From Acinetobacter bereziniae LMG 1003 = CIP 70.12 (GTDB taxonomy: Bacteria; Pseudomonadota; Gammaproteobacteria; Pseudomonadales; Moraxellaceae): a DNA stretch of 64,000 nucleotides. The position numbers and the translations under genes are program-made. The DNA lies in contig NZ_KB849756.1 of NCBI RefSeq assembly GCF_000368925.1, positions 1,525,948 to 1,589,947 of the forward strand. Reading direction: 5' to 3'. This document shows positions 9,110-18,852 of the stretch, piece by piece. The notes beneath the pieces were generated by a model. The model did not search any database. It had not been told where the DNA came from and saw only the letters and a program-made list of their open reading frames with translations. Numbering within the stretch: the first letter of the stretch is position 1; each line of letters begins with the position of its first letter.

Positions 9110-10453
9110 TTAAGCTAAAGCGGTATCTTCAACCCTATAGGTCTGGGCTTGAGTTTGGCGAGTGATAAAGCGTAACAAACGATCTGCATTTTCAAAACTA
9201 CCATGTTTAAATAATGCACGAACACCATCTTCACAAGTTTCAAAAATTAGACACTCAATTGCAAATTCGCCCTCATCATCACTCAGATTCAATGCCAAAT
9301 CTCGAGTATGTTCATTCACAAAACTCAAATCAGGCAGATGATCAAGATCCATTAAAAGTCCAAAATAATTTAAATCAACAATGTGAACGGGAATCACTTT
9401 ATTAGAATGACGATGCGTTAATTGACGTTGTGGATCAAGCACATGAATCCGAGCCTCACCACGACGTTCAATATTATGCATTTGCTCGCGTGTTAAATTG
9501 ATAATTCCATCCAATCCCTGAATAGATTTCCCTTGCAAATAGGTCGTAAATAAATTCATGGTTTCTTTACGGCGTTGCAATTGTGGCACATGATCCGCAT
9601 TGGCAATCATGGCAAATTGCATATCTGGGCATTGCAAAGCAAAATGAGCATTTTCATGGGGCAGCGTAAAACTGTCATACTGACCGCATGCCACCAGTGT
9701 ATTTACACGTGGAACAGGAACGTGGCTCAAACGTAATAAACGATTGCAGTTGATTTCATAACGTTCTTGTTCTGTATTTGAAAACTCAGCCATTTGCTTA
9801 AAGAACAATCTTTTCGCGGTAGGCGACATTCGAGTTTTATCGAGTTTGGCATGATTGACCAAATAAAGAATAACGGCTTGACCAAATTCGTCCATCCGTT
9901 GCTCTTTCATCAACATTAAAGACTCTTCCAATAACATGCGCCAGCTCTTACGAGTTTCCTGCATGACGCCCATTAAGATCATCTTTTCAACAAGTTCTGG
10001 ACGTTGGTCAACAAAAAAGGAGGCGATCACCGATCCTAGGGAAATACCAACAACAGCAACTTTTTGAATATTCACGATATCTAGCCACTGACCCAACATA
10101 CGTGAAAGATCAGGCAGTTCCAAAGTACCCGCAGATAGACCAGAATCGATATTGGTAATTTGCTGATTCGCTCCCATAGAGGGTAGATCAATGAGAATAA
10201 CTGGACCACTTTCAAAGAATTGCTCAACACAATATTTATAGGAGTTAAAATTTTGAAATGCTCCTCCCACAATCACAATCGGGGTATTGTGAATAGTTCG
10301 TGCATCAGCAATCGCCATATACTCAACTTTCCAACCATCGATCCAAGTTGTCCTGGGTTCCTGTTTGAAACTATTTTTATGGTATATGTCGAAAAAACCA
10401 AAGCTTGATAAAGATTGGTGTGATTCTGTGTCCATTTGGATAATGGAATTCAT
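9110..10453 (-). CDS. Alpha/beta hydrolase with uncharacterised C-terminal region
   Basis: This protein is about 447 residues when started at the ATG at 10453. That start has GGAGGAAGGAT just upstream, a near-perfect ribosome binding site; an ATG 54 bp further up has no such site. The alpha/beta hydrolase core covers about residues 50-310, with nucleophile S138 in VVGISLGSV and a late catalytic-type NADHVPQLQRR segment. About 130 extra residues follow the hydrolase core, and I do not recognise them. The substrate is unknown. There is no signal peptide. A palindromic site upstream (10522-10548) may control it. Confidence 0.75.
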   Translation of the reverse strand: MNSIIQMDTESHQSLSSFGFFDIYHKNSFKQEPRTTWIDGWKVEYMAIADARTIHNTPIVIVGGAFQNFNSYKYCVEQFFESGPVILIDLPSMGANQQITNIDSGLSAGTLELPDLSRMLGQWLDIVNIQKVAVVGISLGSVIASFFVDQRPELVEKMILMGVMQETRKSWRMLLEESLMLMKEQRMDEFGQAVILYLVNHAKLDKTRMSPTAKRLFFKQMAEFSNTEQERYEINCNRLLRLSHVPVPRVNTLVACGQYDSFTLPHENAHFALQCPDMQFAMIANADHVPQLQRRKETMNLFTTYLQGKSIQGLDGIINLTREQMHNIERRGEARIHVLDPQRQLTHRHSNKVIPVHIVDLNYFGLLMDLDHLPDLSFVNEHTRDLALNLSDDEGEFAIECLIFETCEDGVRALFKHGSFENADRLLRFITRQTQAQTYRVEDTALA

Positions 10454-10521
10454 ATCCTTCCTCCATCCTTGCTTTATTCTTTTAATATGCAAGATTTCGA
10501 CCCTCATTATTCTTTCAAATT

Positions 10522-10548
10522 TGTGATACGTATATGTTCTGTATCACA
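10522..10548. promoter_or_regulatory. Palindromic operator-like site
   Basis: TGTGATAC and GTATCACA form a perfect 8-bp dyad separated by 11 bp. It lies about 70-95 bp upstream of the hydrolase start at 10453, on the side where its promoter must be. The half-site spacing is too wide for a CRP-type site. The binding protein is unknown. Confidence 0.45.
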
Positions 10549-10757
10549 TCAATGTCCTTATTGTTTCATTCTTACAGATGTGTGATTTATACGCAATCGC
10601 TAAATTGACCGTCTGTCCAGTTTAAATGGCAAAAACATTGCAAGATATTTAGTAGCTATGCGCGGGGTAAATAAGTTTATTTCAATGAAATACTTCCTTG
10701 CCTTTGCTTAGACTGCTACTATCAAAGGGAAATTTTTAAACGATCAAATAAACTGCT

Positions 10758-12023
10758 ATGCAAGATTCAATTGAACAGTATATGCAAACTGTAGGAATTC
10801 AAGCCCGTCAAGCCGCTGGTGCTTTGGCAGGTGCGACTACACTTGTAAAAAATAATGCCTTATCTGCTATTTATACTGCTTTGGAAAATAGTGAACCGCA
10901 AATCTTAGCTGCTAACCAAATTGACATGACCAAAGGTCGTGACAACAATTTAGATAGCGCATTACTTGATCGTTTAGAACTTAACCCCACACGCTTCAAA
11001 GGCATGTTACAAGGCTTAAAAGATGTAATAGGTCTTGTAGATCCAATTGGTGAAATTACTGATTTGGCTTTTCGTCCAACAGGAATTCAAATCGGTAAAA
11101 TGCGCGTGCCTTTAGGTGTCGTTGGTATGATCTATGAATCACGTCCAAATGTAACCCTTGAAGCAGCGTCATTAGCACTTAAATCAGGCAATGCCATCAT
11201 TCTACGCGGCGGTTCTGAAGCACTGAATTCAAATCAGGCAATTGCTCAAGCCATTCAACACGGCTTAAAAGCAGCAGGATTACCTGAAACGTGTGTACAG
11301 GTCATCAATACATCTGATCGTGCAGCAGTTGGTCAGTTGATCACGATGTCTGAATATGTCGATGTCATCGTACCACGTGGTGGGAAAGGTCTGATTGAAC
11401 GTATTAGCAATGAAGCAACAATCCCTGTGATTAAACACTTGGATGGTAATTGTCACGTGTTTGTTGAAGCTCAGGCAGACCTTCACAAAGCACTGCCAAT
11501 CGCATTAAATGCGAAAACACATCGTTATGGTGTATGCAATGCCATGGAAACTTTATTGGTCGATGAAAACATCGCGGAAGAATTTTTACCTCGTATTGCC
11601 GAGCTCTATGCGGAAAAACAGGTTGAATTACGTGGTTGTATCAAAGTTCAAAAGATCTTAGGCAATATCGTAAAACCGGCAAGTGAAGAAGATTGGTATG
11701 AAGAATATCTTGGTCCAATTTTGGCAGTAAAAATTGTGACAGGGATTGAAGAAGCCATTCAACATATCAATAAATATGGTTCCCATCATACCGATGCGAT
11801 CATCACTGAAAACTTCAGTTTGGCACGCCAATTCTTAACACGAGTAGACTCTAGTTCAGTGATGGTCAATGCTTCTACCCGTTTTGCAGATGGTTTTGAA
11901 TATGGTTTAGGCGCTGAAATCGGCATTTCAACTGATAAAATCCATGCTCGCGGTCCAGTTGGACTCGAAGGCTTAACTTCGCAAAAATGGATTGTATTGG
12001 GTGACGGTCAAATTCGTCATTAA
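10758..12023 (+). CDS. proA: Gamma-glutamyl phosphate reductase
   Basis: ProA reduces L-glutamyl 5-phosphate to glutamate semialdehyde with NADPH, the second step of proline synthesis in the cytoplasm. The 421-residue length equals the family norm. GVVGMIYESRPNVTLEAASL near residue 120 is a strong family marker. The catalytic cysteine is C260 in YGVCNAMETLL. The end of the protein carries RGPVGLEGLTSQKW, the usual C-terminal signature. Its partner proB is not in this window. A terminator follows. Confidence 0.97.
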   Translation: MQDSIEQYMQTVGIQARQAAGALAGATTLVKNNALSAIYTALENSEPQILAANQIDMTKGRDNNLDSALLDRLELNPTRFKGMLQGLKDVIGLVDPIGEITDLAFRPTGIQIGKMRVPLGVVGMIYESRPNVTLEAASLALKSGNAIILRGGSEALNSNQAIAQAIQHGLKAAGLPETCVQVINTSDRAAVGQLITMSEYVDVIVPRGGKGLIERISNEATIPVIKHLDGNCHVFVEAQADLHKALPIALNAKTHRYGVCNAMETLLVDENIAEEFLPRIAELYAEKQVELRGCIKVQKILGNIVKPASEEDWYEEYLGPILAVKIVTGIEEAIQHINKYGSHHTDAIITENFSLARQFLTRVDSSSVMVNASTRFADGFEYGLGAEIGISTDKIHARGPVGLEGLTSQKWIVLGDGQIRH

Positions 12024-12581
12024 TCGCATTTTTGAAACTTTAAACACTCAGCGTTGTGTCCTACAGCGCTGAGTTTTTTTATAAGTTTTGTCTAAAGATA
12101 AGGGGCGACTTTTTGCGCAGTAACATCTCTATAGCCAAATCGTCTGAGTATTCGTACAAGTGATATGATTTCAATCATTTATTCCCCAAATAAACCTTTT
12201 ATCTTTATATATGAATTTTTAAAAGCAAAGCTTTGTTTCGCAAGAAAGCCTACCATCAATAATAATGACAAAACCAACAGATCCGCTTTATGCTCAGACA
12301 GATTAATTGCTAGACAAGGATATAAGTTTGTTTACAAGAAACTTCACAATCCAGATAGATTAAAATAAAGATGAATGATAGTTTTTAATAATCAACTGAT
12401 AAATATTAAATATTAATCAATATCAGGTCGATAGTCCGAAAGTCTAATCACCTAAAGTCTATCTAGGACAAAAAAACTACACATGGTACAACATCACTAC
12501 TGATCTAATTGGCCCTATAAATAAAGCGTAATCAGATCAATCAGGATGACTTTTTCAAATTACAATTTCGGGTATTAAAAC
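12024..12581. other. Gap between proA and ackA
   Basis: Apart from the proA terminator at 12046-12080, this 558-bp stretch is AT-rich spacer. A 67-codon open frame at 12165-12368 lacks a ribosome binding site and has a composition like the surrounding spacer, so I do not call it. The ackA promoter must lie in the last 150 bp, but I cannot place it with confidence. Confidence 0.6.
12046..12080 (+). terminator. Terminator of proA
   Basis: An 8-bp stem, ACTCAGCG/CGCTGAGT, around a 13-nt loop is followed by a run of T. It lies 23 bp after the proA stop. Confidence 0.85.
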
Positions 12582-13799
12582 GTGTCTACATCAGTATTAG
12601 TAATTAACTGCGGATCTTCATCAATCAAATATGCGCTTGTTTCTGAACGTCGTGAAGATCGGATCTTTGGTTTAGCAGAAAACCTTGGCTCTGCTGATGC
12701 ACGTATTAAAGGGATCACTGCGGGCAATCAGCCACTTGAACTCTCCATTCCACATGCAGACCATGAAAAAGCTCTTGAAACCATCTTGAGTCGTTTATCA
12801 CAATATCAACCGAAGGCAATTGGTCATCGTGTTGTTCATGGTGGTACATTGACCAAAGCAGAATTGCTTACACCTGAAATTGTAGAAAAAATTCGTGAAG
12901 CAACACCTTTAGCTCCACTGCATAACCCTGCTCACCTAGTCGGTATTGATGCAACAATGCGTCTATTCCCAGAACTACCGCAGGTGGCTGTATTTGATAC
13001 TGCATTCCATCAAACCATGCCTGCACATGCTTATCGTTATGCATTGCCAAAATTTCTTTATACCCAACACAATGTTCGTCGTTATGGTTTCCACGGTACT
13101 AGCCATGCCTATGTTTCTGAACGTGGTTCTGAACTTGCTGGTAGCTATAAACATGGTGGTTGGTTAACTGCACATTTGGGTAATGGTAGCTCGACATGCG
13201 CAATTTGGAATGGTCAAAGTGTAGATACTTCAATGGGACTTACGCCACTTGAAGGCGTGGTGATGGGGACACGTAGTGGTGATGTAGATCCAAGTATTCA
13301 TAGCTTCCTCGCGTCTAATCTAGGCTGGGATATTTATAAAATTGATAAAATGCTGAATAGCCAATCAGGTTTGCTCGGCTTATCTGATCTTTCTAACGAT
13401 ATGCGTACTTTGATTGAAGCTTCAGAACAAGGCAACGAAGATGCCACTTTAGCCATAGAAGTATTCTGTTATCGTTTAGCAAAATCACTCGCGGCGTTAA
13501 GCTGTGGCTTACCGCGTATCGATGGTTTATTCTTCACAGGTGGTATTGGCGAAAATTCAGCATATATTCGTGAAAAAACCGTGTCATACCTACCACACTT
13601 CGGTTTTAACCTAAGCAAAGAACAAAATGATGGTTTAAAACGCGGCACTGAAGGTCGTATCGATGCAGGAACAGGTCCGCAAATTTGGGTTGTTCCTACG
13701 GATGAAGAAGGTCGTATTGCCAAAGAAACAGTGCATGTGGTTGAGCATGAGGTACAACAGGCTGCAAAAAAGCCTGAATCAGATGTTGCGACAGCTTAA
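12582..13799 (+). CDS. ackA: Acetate kinase
   Basis: AckA interconverts acetyl phosphate plus ADP with acetate plus ATP. With pta downstream it forms the acetate overflow and acetate activation route and sets the acetyl-phosphate pool. The 405-residue protein shows the acetate and sugar kinase fold: VINCGSSSIKYAL at the N-terminus, AVFDTAFHQTMP near residue 133, and RRYGFHGTSHAYVS near residue 167. FTGGIGENSAYIRE near residue 315 is the nucleotide-binding region. The start is GTG at 12582, giving MSTSVLVINCG. The C-terminal tail after residue 390 is short and low-complexity. Pta follows after 273 bp in the same direction. Confidence 0.97.
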   Translation: MSTSVLVINCGSSSIKYALVSERREDRIFGLAENLGSADARIKGITAGNQPLELSIPHADHEKALETILSRLSQYQPKAIGHRVVHGGTLTKAELLTPEIVEKIREATPLAPLHNPAHLVGIDATMRLFPELPQVAVFDTAFHQTMPAHAYRYALPKFLYTQHNVRRYGFHGTSHAYVSERGSELAGSYKHGGWLTAHLGNGSSTCAIWNGQSVDTSMGLTPLEGVVMGTRSGDVDPSIHSFLASNLGWDIYKIDKMLNSQSGLLGLSDLSNDMRTLIEASEQGNEDATLAIEVFCYRLAKSLAALSCGLPRIDGLFFTGGIGENSAYIREKTVSYLPHFGFNLSKEQNDGLKRGTEGRIDAGTGPQIWVVPTDEEGRIAKETVHVVEHEVQQAAKKPESDVATA

Positions 13800-13840
13800 A
13801 CTGTCGTTAACAATAATCTGTGCCAAGATGATCCGTTGTG

Positions 13841-13869
13841 AGATCATGAAATTCTTAAAAGCATGATCT
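13841..13869. repeat. 8-bp perfect inverted repeat between ackA and pta
   Basis: AGATCATG and CATGATCT are perfect complements around a 13-nt loop, 42 bp after ackA. There is no T tract, so it is not a standard terminator. Confidence 0.5.
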
Positions 13870-13894
13870 ACAACAAAGCAAAAAATTATACATT

Positions 13895-13958
13895 TTAGAG
13901 TTCCTGTAATCTTTGAATAAAAGTCATACAATCATGTCGCTAATTACAGAAACTCTAA
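13895..13958. repeat. 16-bp inverted repeat upstream of pta
   Basis: The arm at 13895-13910 (TTAGAGTTCCTGTAAT) matches the reverse complement of 13943-13958 at 15 of 16 positions, around a 32-bp centre. It lies 115-178 bp upstream of the pta start, with no T tract after it. It could be a pair of operator half-sites or an RNA hairpin in an ackA-pta transcript. Confidence 0.55.
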
Positions 13959-14072
13959 GTATTTGACTCAAATGTATCGATGAATAAAGATTTTGCGTCA
14001 AATAGTGTATTCTGCTTTGTGATCTTCTTGTATATACAAATTTCAATCTTTTAATTTATTAAAGAATAGTCT

Positions 14073-16214
14073 ATGAAAACAATTCTGTTGGTTCCAACTG
14101 GGGAAGGTGTCGGATTAACTTCTGCATGCCTAGGCTTAGTTTATGCTTTGGAATGCCAAGGTGTTAAAGCAGGCTTCGTCAAACCATTTTCACAAGAATT
14201 ACAAGCAGAACCAGATCGCACAACAGCTCTGTATCGCCATATTTCAAAATTAGACACTGTTGAACCGATTACTTATGCAAAAATTACTCAACAGTTAAAT
14301 GATGGCGAAACTGATGAGCTTTTAGAAGAAGCAGTGAGTTTACAGCGTCAAGTGGCTAAATCACATGACATTATTATTGTCGAAGGTTTAGTCCCGACAG
14401 CGCGTGATGCTTTTGCCAGTGATCTGAATGCTTCTTTGGCACAAGCACTAGATGCAAAAGTTATCTTTGTCAGCAATGCCGACATCAATCGACCTGAATA
14501 TACTGCTGAAAAAGTCGAAGCACAATTACGTAACTTTGGAGGTGCTTCATCTACGCGTAATGCAGGTGTATTGTTTATGCGTACACGTGGCTTACCAGAG
14601 GAATCTGCTCAAATTCCAGTGACCATTGACCCAAGTCTACGTTTAATCTCTGATACCGAAAAATTCAAAACTGAAATTCAGAAAACACATGCTCACATTG
14701 GCTCAGCAGTTTTCCCAATCATTGGATTGGTGCCTTTCAGTGATACATTGAGTGTACCCCGCATCTCTGATCTCGCAAAACAGATTCAGGCAACATGGAT
14801 TAATCAAGGTAAAGCCAACACACGCCGTGTTTTGCACAGCAGTTTGATTGCTTCAAATATTGAGCATGAATTACAAAAGTTTGTTGCTGGCGAATTAATT
14901 ATCAGTGCATCCGATCGTATTGATGTCCTGTTGGCAAGTAGCTTAGCCACCAGCAATGGTATTCCACTTGCAGGTTTAGTTCTTACTGAACATCATGAAC
15001 CTAATCCATTGGTTTTAGAGTTCTGCCAATCTGCAATTAAAAATGGCTTACCGATTTTACACACACCACTCAGTACATTTGAAACTGCGCAACAATTGGC
15101 AAATCTAGGGAATGAAATTCCTGTAGATGATACAGAGCGAGCGGATCAAGTCACTCGTTTTGTTTCTAGTCATATTGATCAAGATTGGTTACTTCAAATC
15201 CTCAATGGTGATTATAAACCTCGCCTCTCTCCTTCTGCATTCCGTCATGAATTGGTGCAAAAATCAATTGCAGCAAAAAAACGTATTGTACTTCCAGAGG
15301 GTGATGAACCACGTACCATTCAGGCAGCAGCCATTTGCCAATCTCGTGGAATTGCACAATGTGTATTGTTAGCAAAACCTGAAGCTGTTTTTGATGTGGC
15401 TAAAGCCCGCAACATCGAATTACCCGCTGATTTAGAAATTATTGACCCTGACCTTATTCGTGAAAACTATGTCGCGCAAATGGTTGAACTGCGTAAAGGT
15501 AAACTCAATGAATTGCAGGCACGTGAACAACTTCAAGACACTGTAGTGTTAGGGACGATGATGTTGGCATTAGATCAAGTGGATGGCTTGGTATCAGGTG
15601 CAGTACATACTACAGCCAATACTGTTCGCCCCGCTTTCCAACTGATTAAAACAGCCCCTGAATACTCTTTAGTATCCTCAATCTTCTTTATGCTCTTGCC
15701 TGATGAAGTGTATGTGTACGGAGATTGTGCGATTAATCCAGATCCAGATGCTGAACAACTGGCAGAGATTGCGATTCAGTCAGCAGATTCAGCAAAAGCT
15801 TTTGGTATTGACCCACGTATTGCGATGATTTCCTATTCGACTGGGACTTCAGGCGCTGGTGCAGAAGTGGAGAAAGTGGCTAAAGCAACCGAAATTGCCA
15901 AACAACGTCGCCCAGATTTGTTGATTGATGGACCATTACAATATGATGCTGCGTCTGTGGAAAGTGTGGGGCGTTCTAAAGCACCAGACTCTCAGGTTGC
16001 AGGTCGTGCCAATGTCTTTATTTTCCCTGATCTCAATACAGGAAATACCACCTATAAAGCAGTTCAGCGCTCAGCCAATGTGGTGAGTGTTGGTCCTATG
16101 TTACAAGGTTTGAACAAACCTGTGAATGACTTGTCCCGTGGTGCATTGGTTGATGATATTGTATTTACCATAGCATTGACGGCGATTCAATCAGAACAAC
16201 AAGCAACGCAATAA
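14073..16214 (+). CDS. pta: Phosphate acetyltransferase
   Basis: Pta transfers the acetyl group between CoA and phosphate, linking acetyl-CoA to acetyl phosphate, the AckA substrate. The 713-residue length is the long, multi-domain form found in enteric bacteria. A P-loop-like N-terminal domain begins ILLVPTGEGVGLTSACLG. A DRTGG-type regulatory domain covers about residues 220-330. The catalytic PTA domain starts near residue 385 with VQKSIAAKKRIVLPEGDEPR and includes SYSTGTSGAGAEVEKV and GPLQYDAA. The ATG at 14073 is preceded by AAAGAATAGTCT, a weak ribosome site. A strong terminator follows. Confidence 0.96.
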   Translation: MKTILLVPTGEGVGLTSACLGLVYALECQGVKAGFVKPFSQELQAEPDRTTALYRHISKLDTVEPITYAKITQQLNDGETDELLEEAVSLQRQVAKSHDIIIVEGLVPTARDAFASDLNASLAQALDAKVIFVSNADINRPEYTAEKVEAQLRNFGGASSTRNAGVLFMRTRGLPEESAQIPVTIDPSLRLISDTEKFKTEIQKTHAHIGSAVFPIIGLVPFSDTLSVPRISDLAKQIQATWINQGKANTRRVLHSSLIASNIEHELQKFVAGELIISASDRIDVLLASSLATSNGIPLAGLVLTEHHEPNPLVLEFCQSAIKNGLPILHTPLSTFETAQQLANLGNEIPVDDTERADQVTRFVSSHIDQDWLLQILNGDYKPRLSPSAFRHELVQKSIAAKKRIVLPEGDEPRTIQAAAICQSRGIAQCVLLAKPEAVFDVAKARNIELPADLEIIDPDLIRENYVAQMVELRKGKLNELQAREQLQDTVVLGTMMLALDQVDGLVSGAVHTTANTVRPAFQLIKTAPEYSLVSSIFFMLLPDEVYVYGDCAINPDPDAEQLAEIAIQSADSAKAFGIDPRIAMISYSTGTSGAGAEVEKVAKATEIAKQRRPDLLIDGPLQYDAASVESVGRSKAPDSQVAGRANVFIFPDLNTGNTTYKAVQRSANVVSVGPMLQGLNKPVNDLSRGALVDDIVFTIALTAIQSEQQATQ

Positions 16215-16230
16215 GCTTTTTATACAGATA

Positions 16231-16263
16231 AAAAACCCACTCAAATTATTTGCGTGGGTTTTT
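16231..16263. terminator. Bidirectional terminator after pta
   Basis: AAAAACCCAC and GTGGGTTTTT pair around a 13-nt loop. A and T tracts lie on both sides, and the flanking genes converge. Confidence 0.9.
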
Positions 16264-16352
16264 ATTTTGTTGTTTCTATAACTCAACCAGCTCTGTGCCC
16301 AATACCATAATTCAAATCAATAAAAGGCACATAGCAAGTTATTTCACAGGAC

Positions 16353-18566
16353 TTAGAAATAATAATTCACACGGAACAGATAGTTTCTTGGTGTCCCTGG
16401 CATAGAGTTTGAACGCCAATATTCTTTATCAGTGAGATTATTCACAGCAAATGTTGCACCCCATTTATCATCTTTATACCCTACTGCTGCATCGACACGA
16501 GTCCAGTCTGGCATTTTTATTAAATTTTTATCAGTAGTATAATACGAGCCAACATAAGTCGCACCCACTTCACCATACCATTTCTCTGTTGGTAAATAAC
16601 GTACAAATAGGTTGCCCGTATTTTCAGAAATTTTTGCGAGCTTTTTACCTTTAAGTCGGTCTTCTTCCCTCACTGTAGTTCGGCTATCATTTTTCCATTT
16701 AGCATCGGTATAACCATAGCCGCCTCGTACATAAAGATTATCCAAGACTTGACCAATAAAACTAAACTCTACACCTTGCGATTGTTGCTTCTGCCCTACT
16801 TCCCAATCATTTGGTCTGTTCACAGAGTCAGGCTGGTAACGTATGTTATTTTTAGTAATATCGAATACAGAAAGCTGGGTATTTAAACGACCATCCAACC
16901 AATCACTTTTTACCCCAATCTCATATTGCTCATTATATTGCGGTTCAGCATCGTATGTACTTGGACTTACCGTTGTACTCACCAATAACAATCCTCGACC
17001 ACCATAAGGAGAGAAACTTTTACTATAAGAGGTATAAAAACTTTGACTCTCAACTGGTTGCCAAACAAAACCAATATTTGGGCTTAAACTATCATCCCGA
17101 TATGAACGTTTACGCTGATTACGAACATCATTGGTCGCAAAATCATAACTATCGTAACGAACACCTAACATCATTTTATATTTTTCATTAAATGAAATTA
17201 GGTCTTGTAAGAAGAAGCTTAAAGAGCTTGCATCGGTTTTAGTGTGAGAGGTTTCTGCTGGACGAGAACCATTGAGCTTAGACCAACCATCAGATAAATA
17301 ACTATCAGACGTATCAAATGGATTGACATAACGATAATAGAGTCCAGCACTGCTACCACTTGAATAATTCCCTAAAATTGGTTCTCGTTTTTCATTTGAC
17401 CAATCACTACCAAACATAACCTTATGGTCTAAAACACCTGTTTTAAATTGACCTGTAATGTCAAAGGTATTTAAGAGTGTTTTATTGGTGGTTTGCTGCC
17501 AAGCATAGTTTTGACGAATTTTTCCTTGCCAGTCGCATTTTTTACCATCATTTAGCAAACCTGCAGCTGAACACCATGTACCGCTAAAGAAGTTATCAAA
17601 ATCTTGAAAAGATTCACGATGACTCAATGCCCAATGAAATTTCCAATTTGGTGCAAATTCATATTTCAGATCAGTTCTAAATGACTTGGTTTCATCAACA
17701 ATATTATCATTTGTACCTGCAAAGCCCGTTTTAATTGAAACCCCTGATGGCAACTCATTATAGACTGGACCACGATCGGGCGTTCTGTTTAAACTGTCAT
17801 AAGTATATTCAGTCGTCCAAAGTAATTTTTCGTCATCACTACGATAGGTCAAACTTGGAGATAACATTTCCTGATTAAAACCTATTCCCGAGCGGAAACT
17901 ATTGGTATCTGACTTTTCACCGACTAAACGCACAGCCCAGTTGTCATTAAGTACCTTATTGAAATCAATGACGCCACCAACGTTATCATAAGACCCAACA
18001 TAAGCACCAATTGAACTTTTTGAGTCAAAATTGGCAACCTTGGTCACCATATTAATCACGCCACCGCCTGAACTTCGTCCATAGAGCACAGAAGCTGGTC
18101 CTTTGAGTATTTCAATACGTTCAACATTGGCGGTACTGCGTCGGTATTGTCCGCTTTCACGAATCCCATCACGATAGATATCATTCTCATCGGCATTGAA
18201 TCCACGAATAGTGATTCCATCATTTCTCGTGTCATAACTGGTCGAAACACCAGGAGTTCCCTGTAACATCACGCTTAAATCATTTGCGCCATACAACTTA
18301 TATTTAGACACATCAATCGTATCTACAGTTTGAGGAATATCTTTCTTATCCAAACCATTTCGCGTCACACTGGCCTGTTTATAGTCCACATAGGTTTTAA
18401 TGGGGTCACCATCTGCCATTGCTTCAATCACAATGGTGGGAAGTGTTGCTGTATTGGTTTTTTGTTCTTGTTTAACCGTATCAGAATCAGAAAATGCCTG
18501 AGTGGAAACAAACAGGCATCCCGTTGATAGCATCATGAGTGTTAAGCTTTTTTTGACAAAACGCAT
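16353..18566 (-). CDS. TonB-dependent siderophore receptor
   Basis: This 737-residue outer-membrane receptor imports a ferric siderophore using energy from TonB-ExbBD. The signal peptide covers about the first 26 residues, ending near STQAFS. The plug domain contains KKDIPQTVDTIDV and the TonB-receptor signature RIEILKGPASVLYGRSSGGG near residues 150-170. About 500 residues of beta-barrel strands follow, and the protein ends with aromatic YLFRVNYYF, as expected for barrel insertion. The closest subgroup by eye is the ferrichrome, coprogen or pyoverdine type, but the ligand is not established. A Fur box lies just upstream. Confidence 0.9.
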   Translation of the reverse strand: MRFVKKSLTLMMLSTGCLFVSTQAFSDSDTVKQEQKTNTATLPTIVIEAMADGDPIKTYVDYKQASVTRNGLDKKDIPQTVDTIDVSKYKLYGANDLSVMLQGTPGVSTSYDTRNDGITIRGFNADENDIYRDGIRESGQYRRSTANVERIEILKGPASVLYGRSSGGGVINMVTKVANFDSKSSIGAYVGSYDNVGGVIDFNKVLNDNWAVRLVGEKSDTNSFRSGIGFNQEMLSPSLTYRSDDEKLLWTTEYTYDSLNRTPDRGPVYNELPSGVSIKTGFAGTNDNIVDETKSFRTDLKYEFAPNWKFHWALSHRESFQDFDNFFSGTWCSAAGLLNDGKKCDWQGKIRQNYAWQQTTNKTLLNTFDITGQFKTGVLDHKVMFGSDWSNEKREPILGNYSSGSSAGLYYRYVNPFDTSDSYLSDGWSKLNGSRPAETSHTKTDASSLSFFLQDLISFNEKYKMMLGVRYDSYDFATNDVRNQRKRSYRDDSLSPNIGFVWQPVESQSFYTSYSKSFSPYGGRGLLLVSTTVSPSTYDAEPQYNEQYEIGVKSDWLDGRLNTQLSVFDITKNNIRYQPDSVNRPNDWEVGQKQQSQGVEFSFIGQVLDNLYVRGGYGYTDAKWKNDSRTTVREEDRLKGKKLAKISENTGNLFVRYLPTEKWYGEVGATYVGSYYTTDKNLIKMPDWTRVDAAVGYKDDKWGATFAVNNLTDKEYWRSNSMPGTPRNYLFRVNYYF

Positions 18567-18585
18567 TGCATCCTCAAAAAATTGT

Positions 18586-18604
18586 AATGATAATAATTAT
18601 CATT
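18586..18604 (-). promoter_or_regulatory. Fur box
   Basis: AATGATAATAATTATCATT is a perfect 9-1-9 palindrome. Its inner 15 bases match the Fur 7-1-7 consensus TGATAATNATTATCA completely. It sits about 20 bp upstream of the receptor start, so iron-dependent repression of the 16353-18566 gene is very likely. Confidence 0.9.
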
Positions 18605-18852
18605 ATAATACAAATTTTCATAATTTTTTACATAAACATATCAATCTCTGCACATAAACAACCATTTTCTCCTTATTTGAGCATATTTTTATTGAAATAA
18701 ACTAATAACAATCTTAAGTAAGAACTAAATAATTATAAAAAATATCTATAAAATTCAAAAAAATAATTAAAATATTCTTGTGCTATTTATGTGATATTTA
18801 TCACACTTATAATTATTTAACTATTTTATTCAATTGATTAAATGAACACCAA

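Noticed and set aside
10522..10548. CRP/Vfr site
   Set aside because: The TGTGA and TCACA arms are 17 bp apart, while CRP needs about 6.
12165..12368. A 67-codon reading frame in the proA-ackA spacer
   Set aside because: It has no ribosome site and AT-rich spacer-like codon use (many I, N, K, F), and it lies between a terminator and the next promoter.
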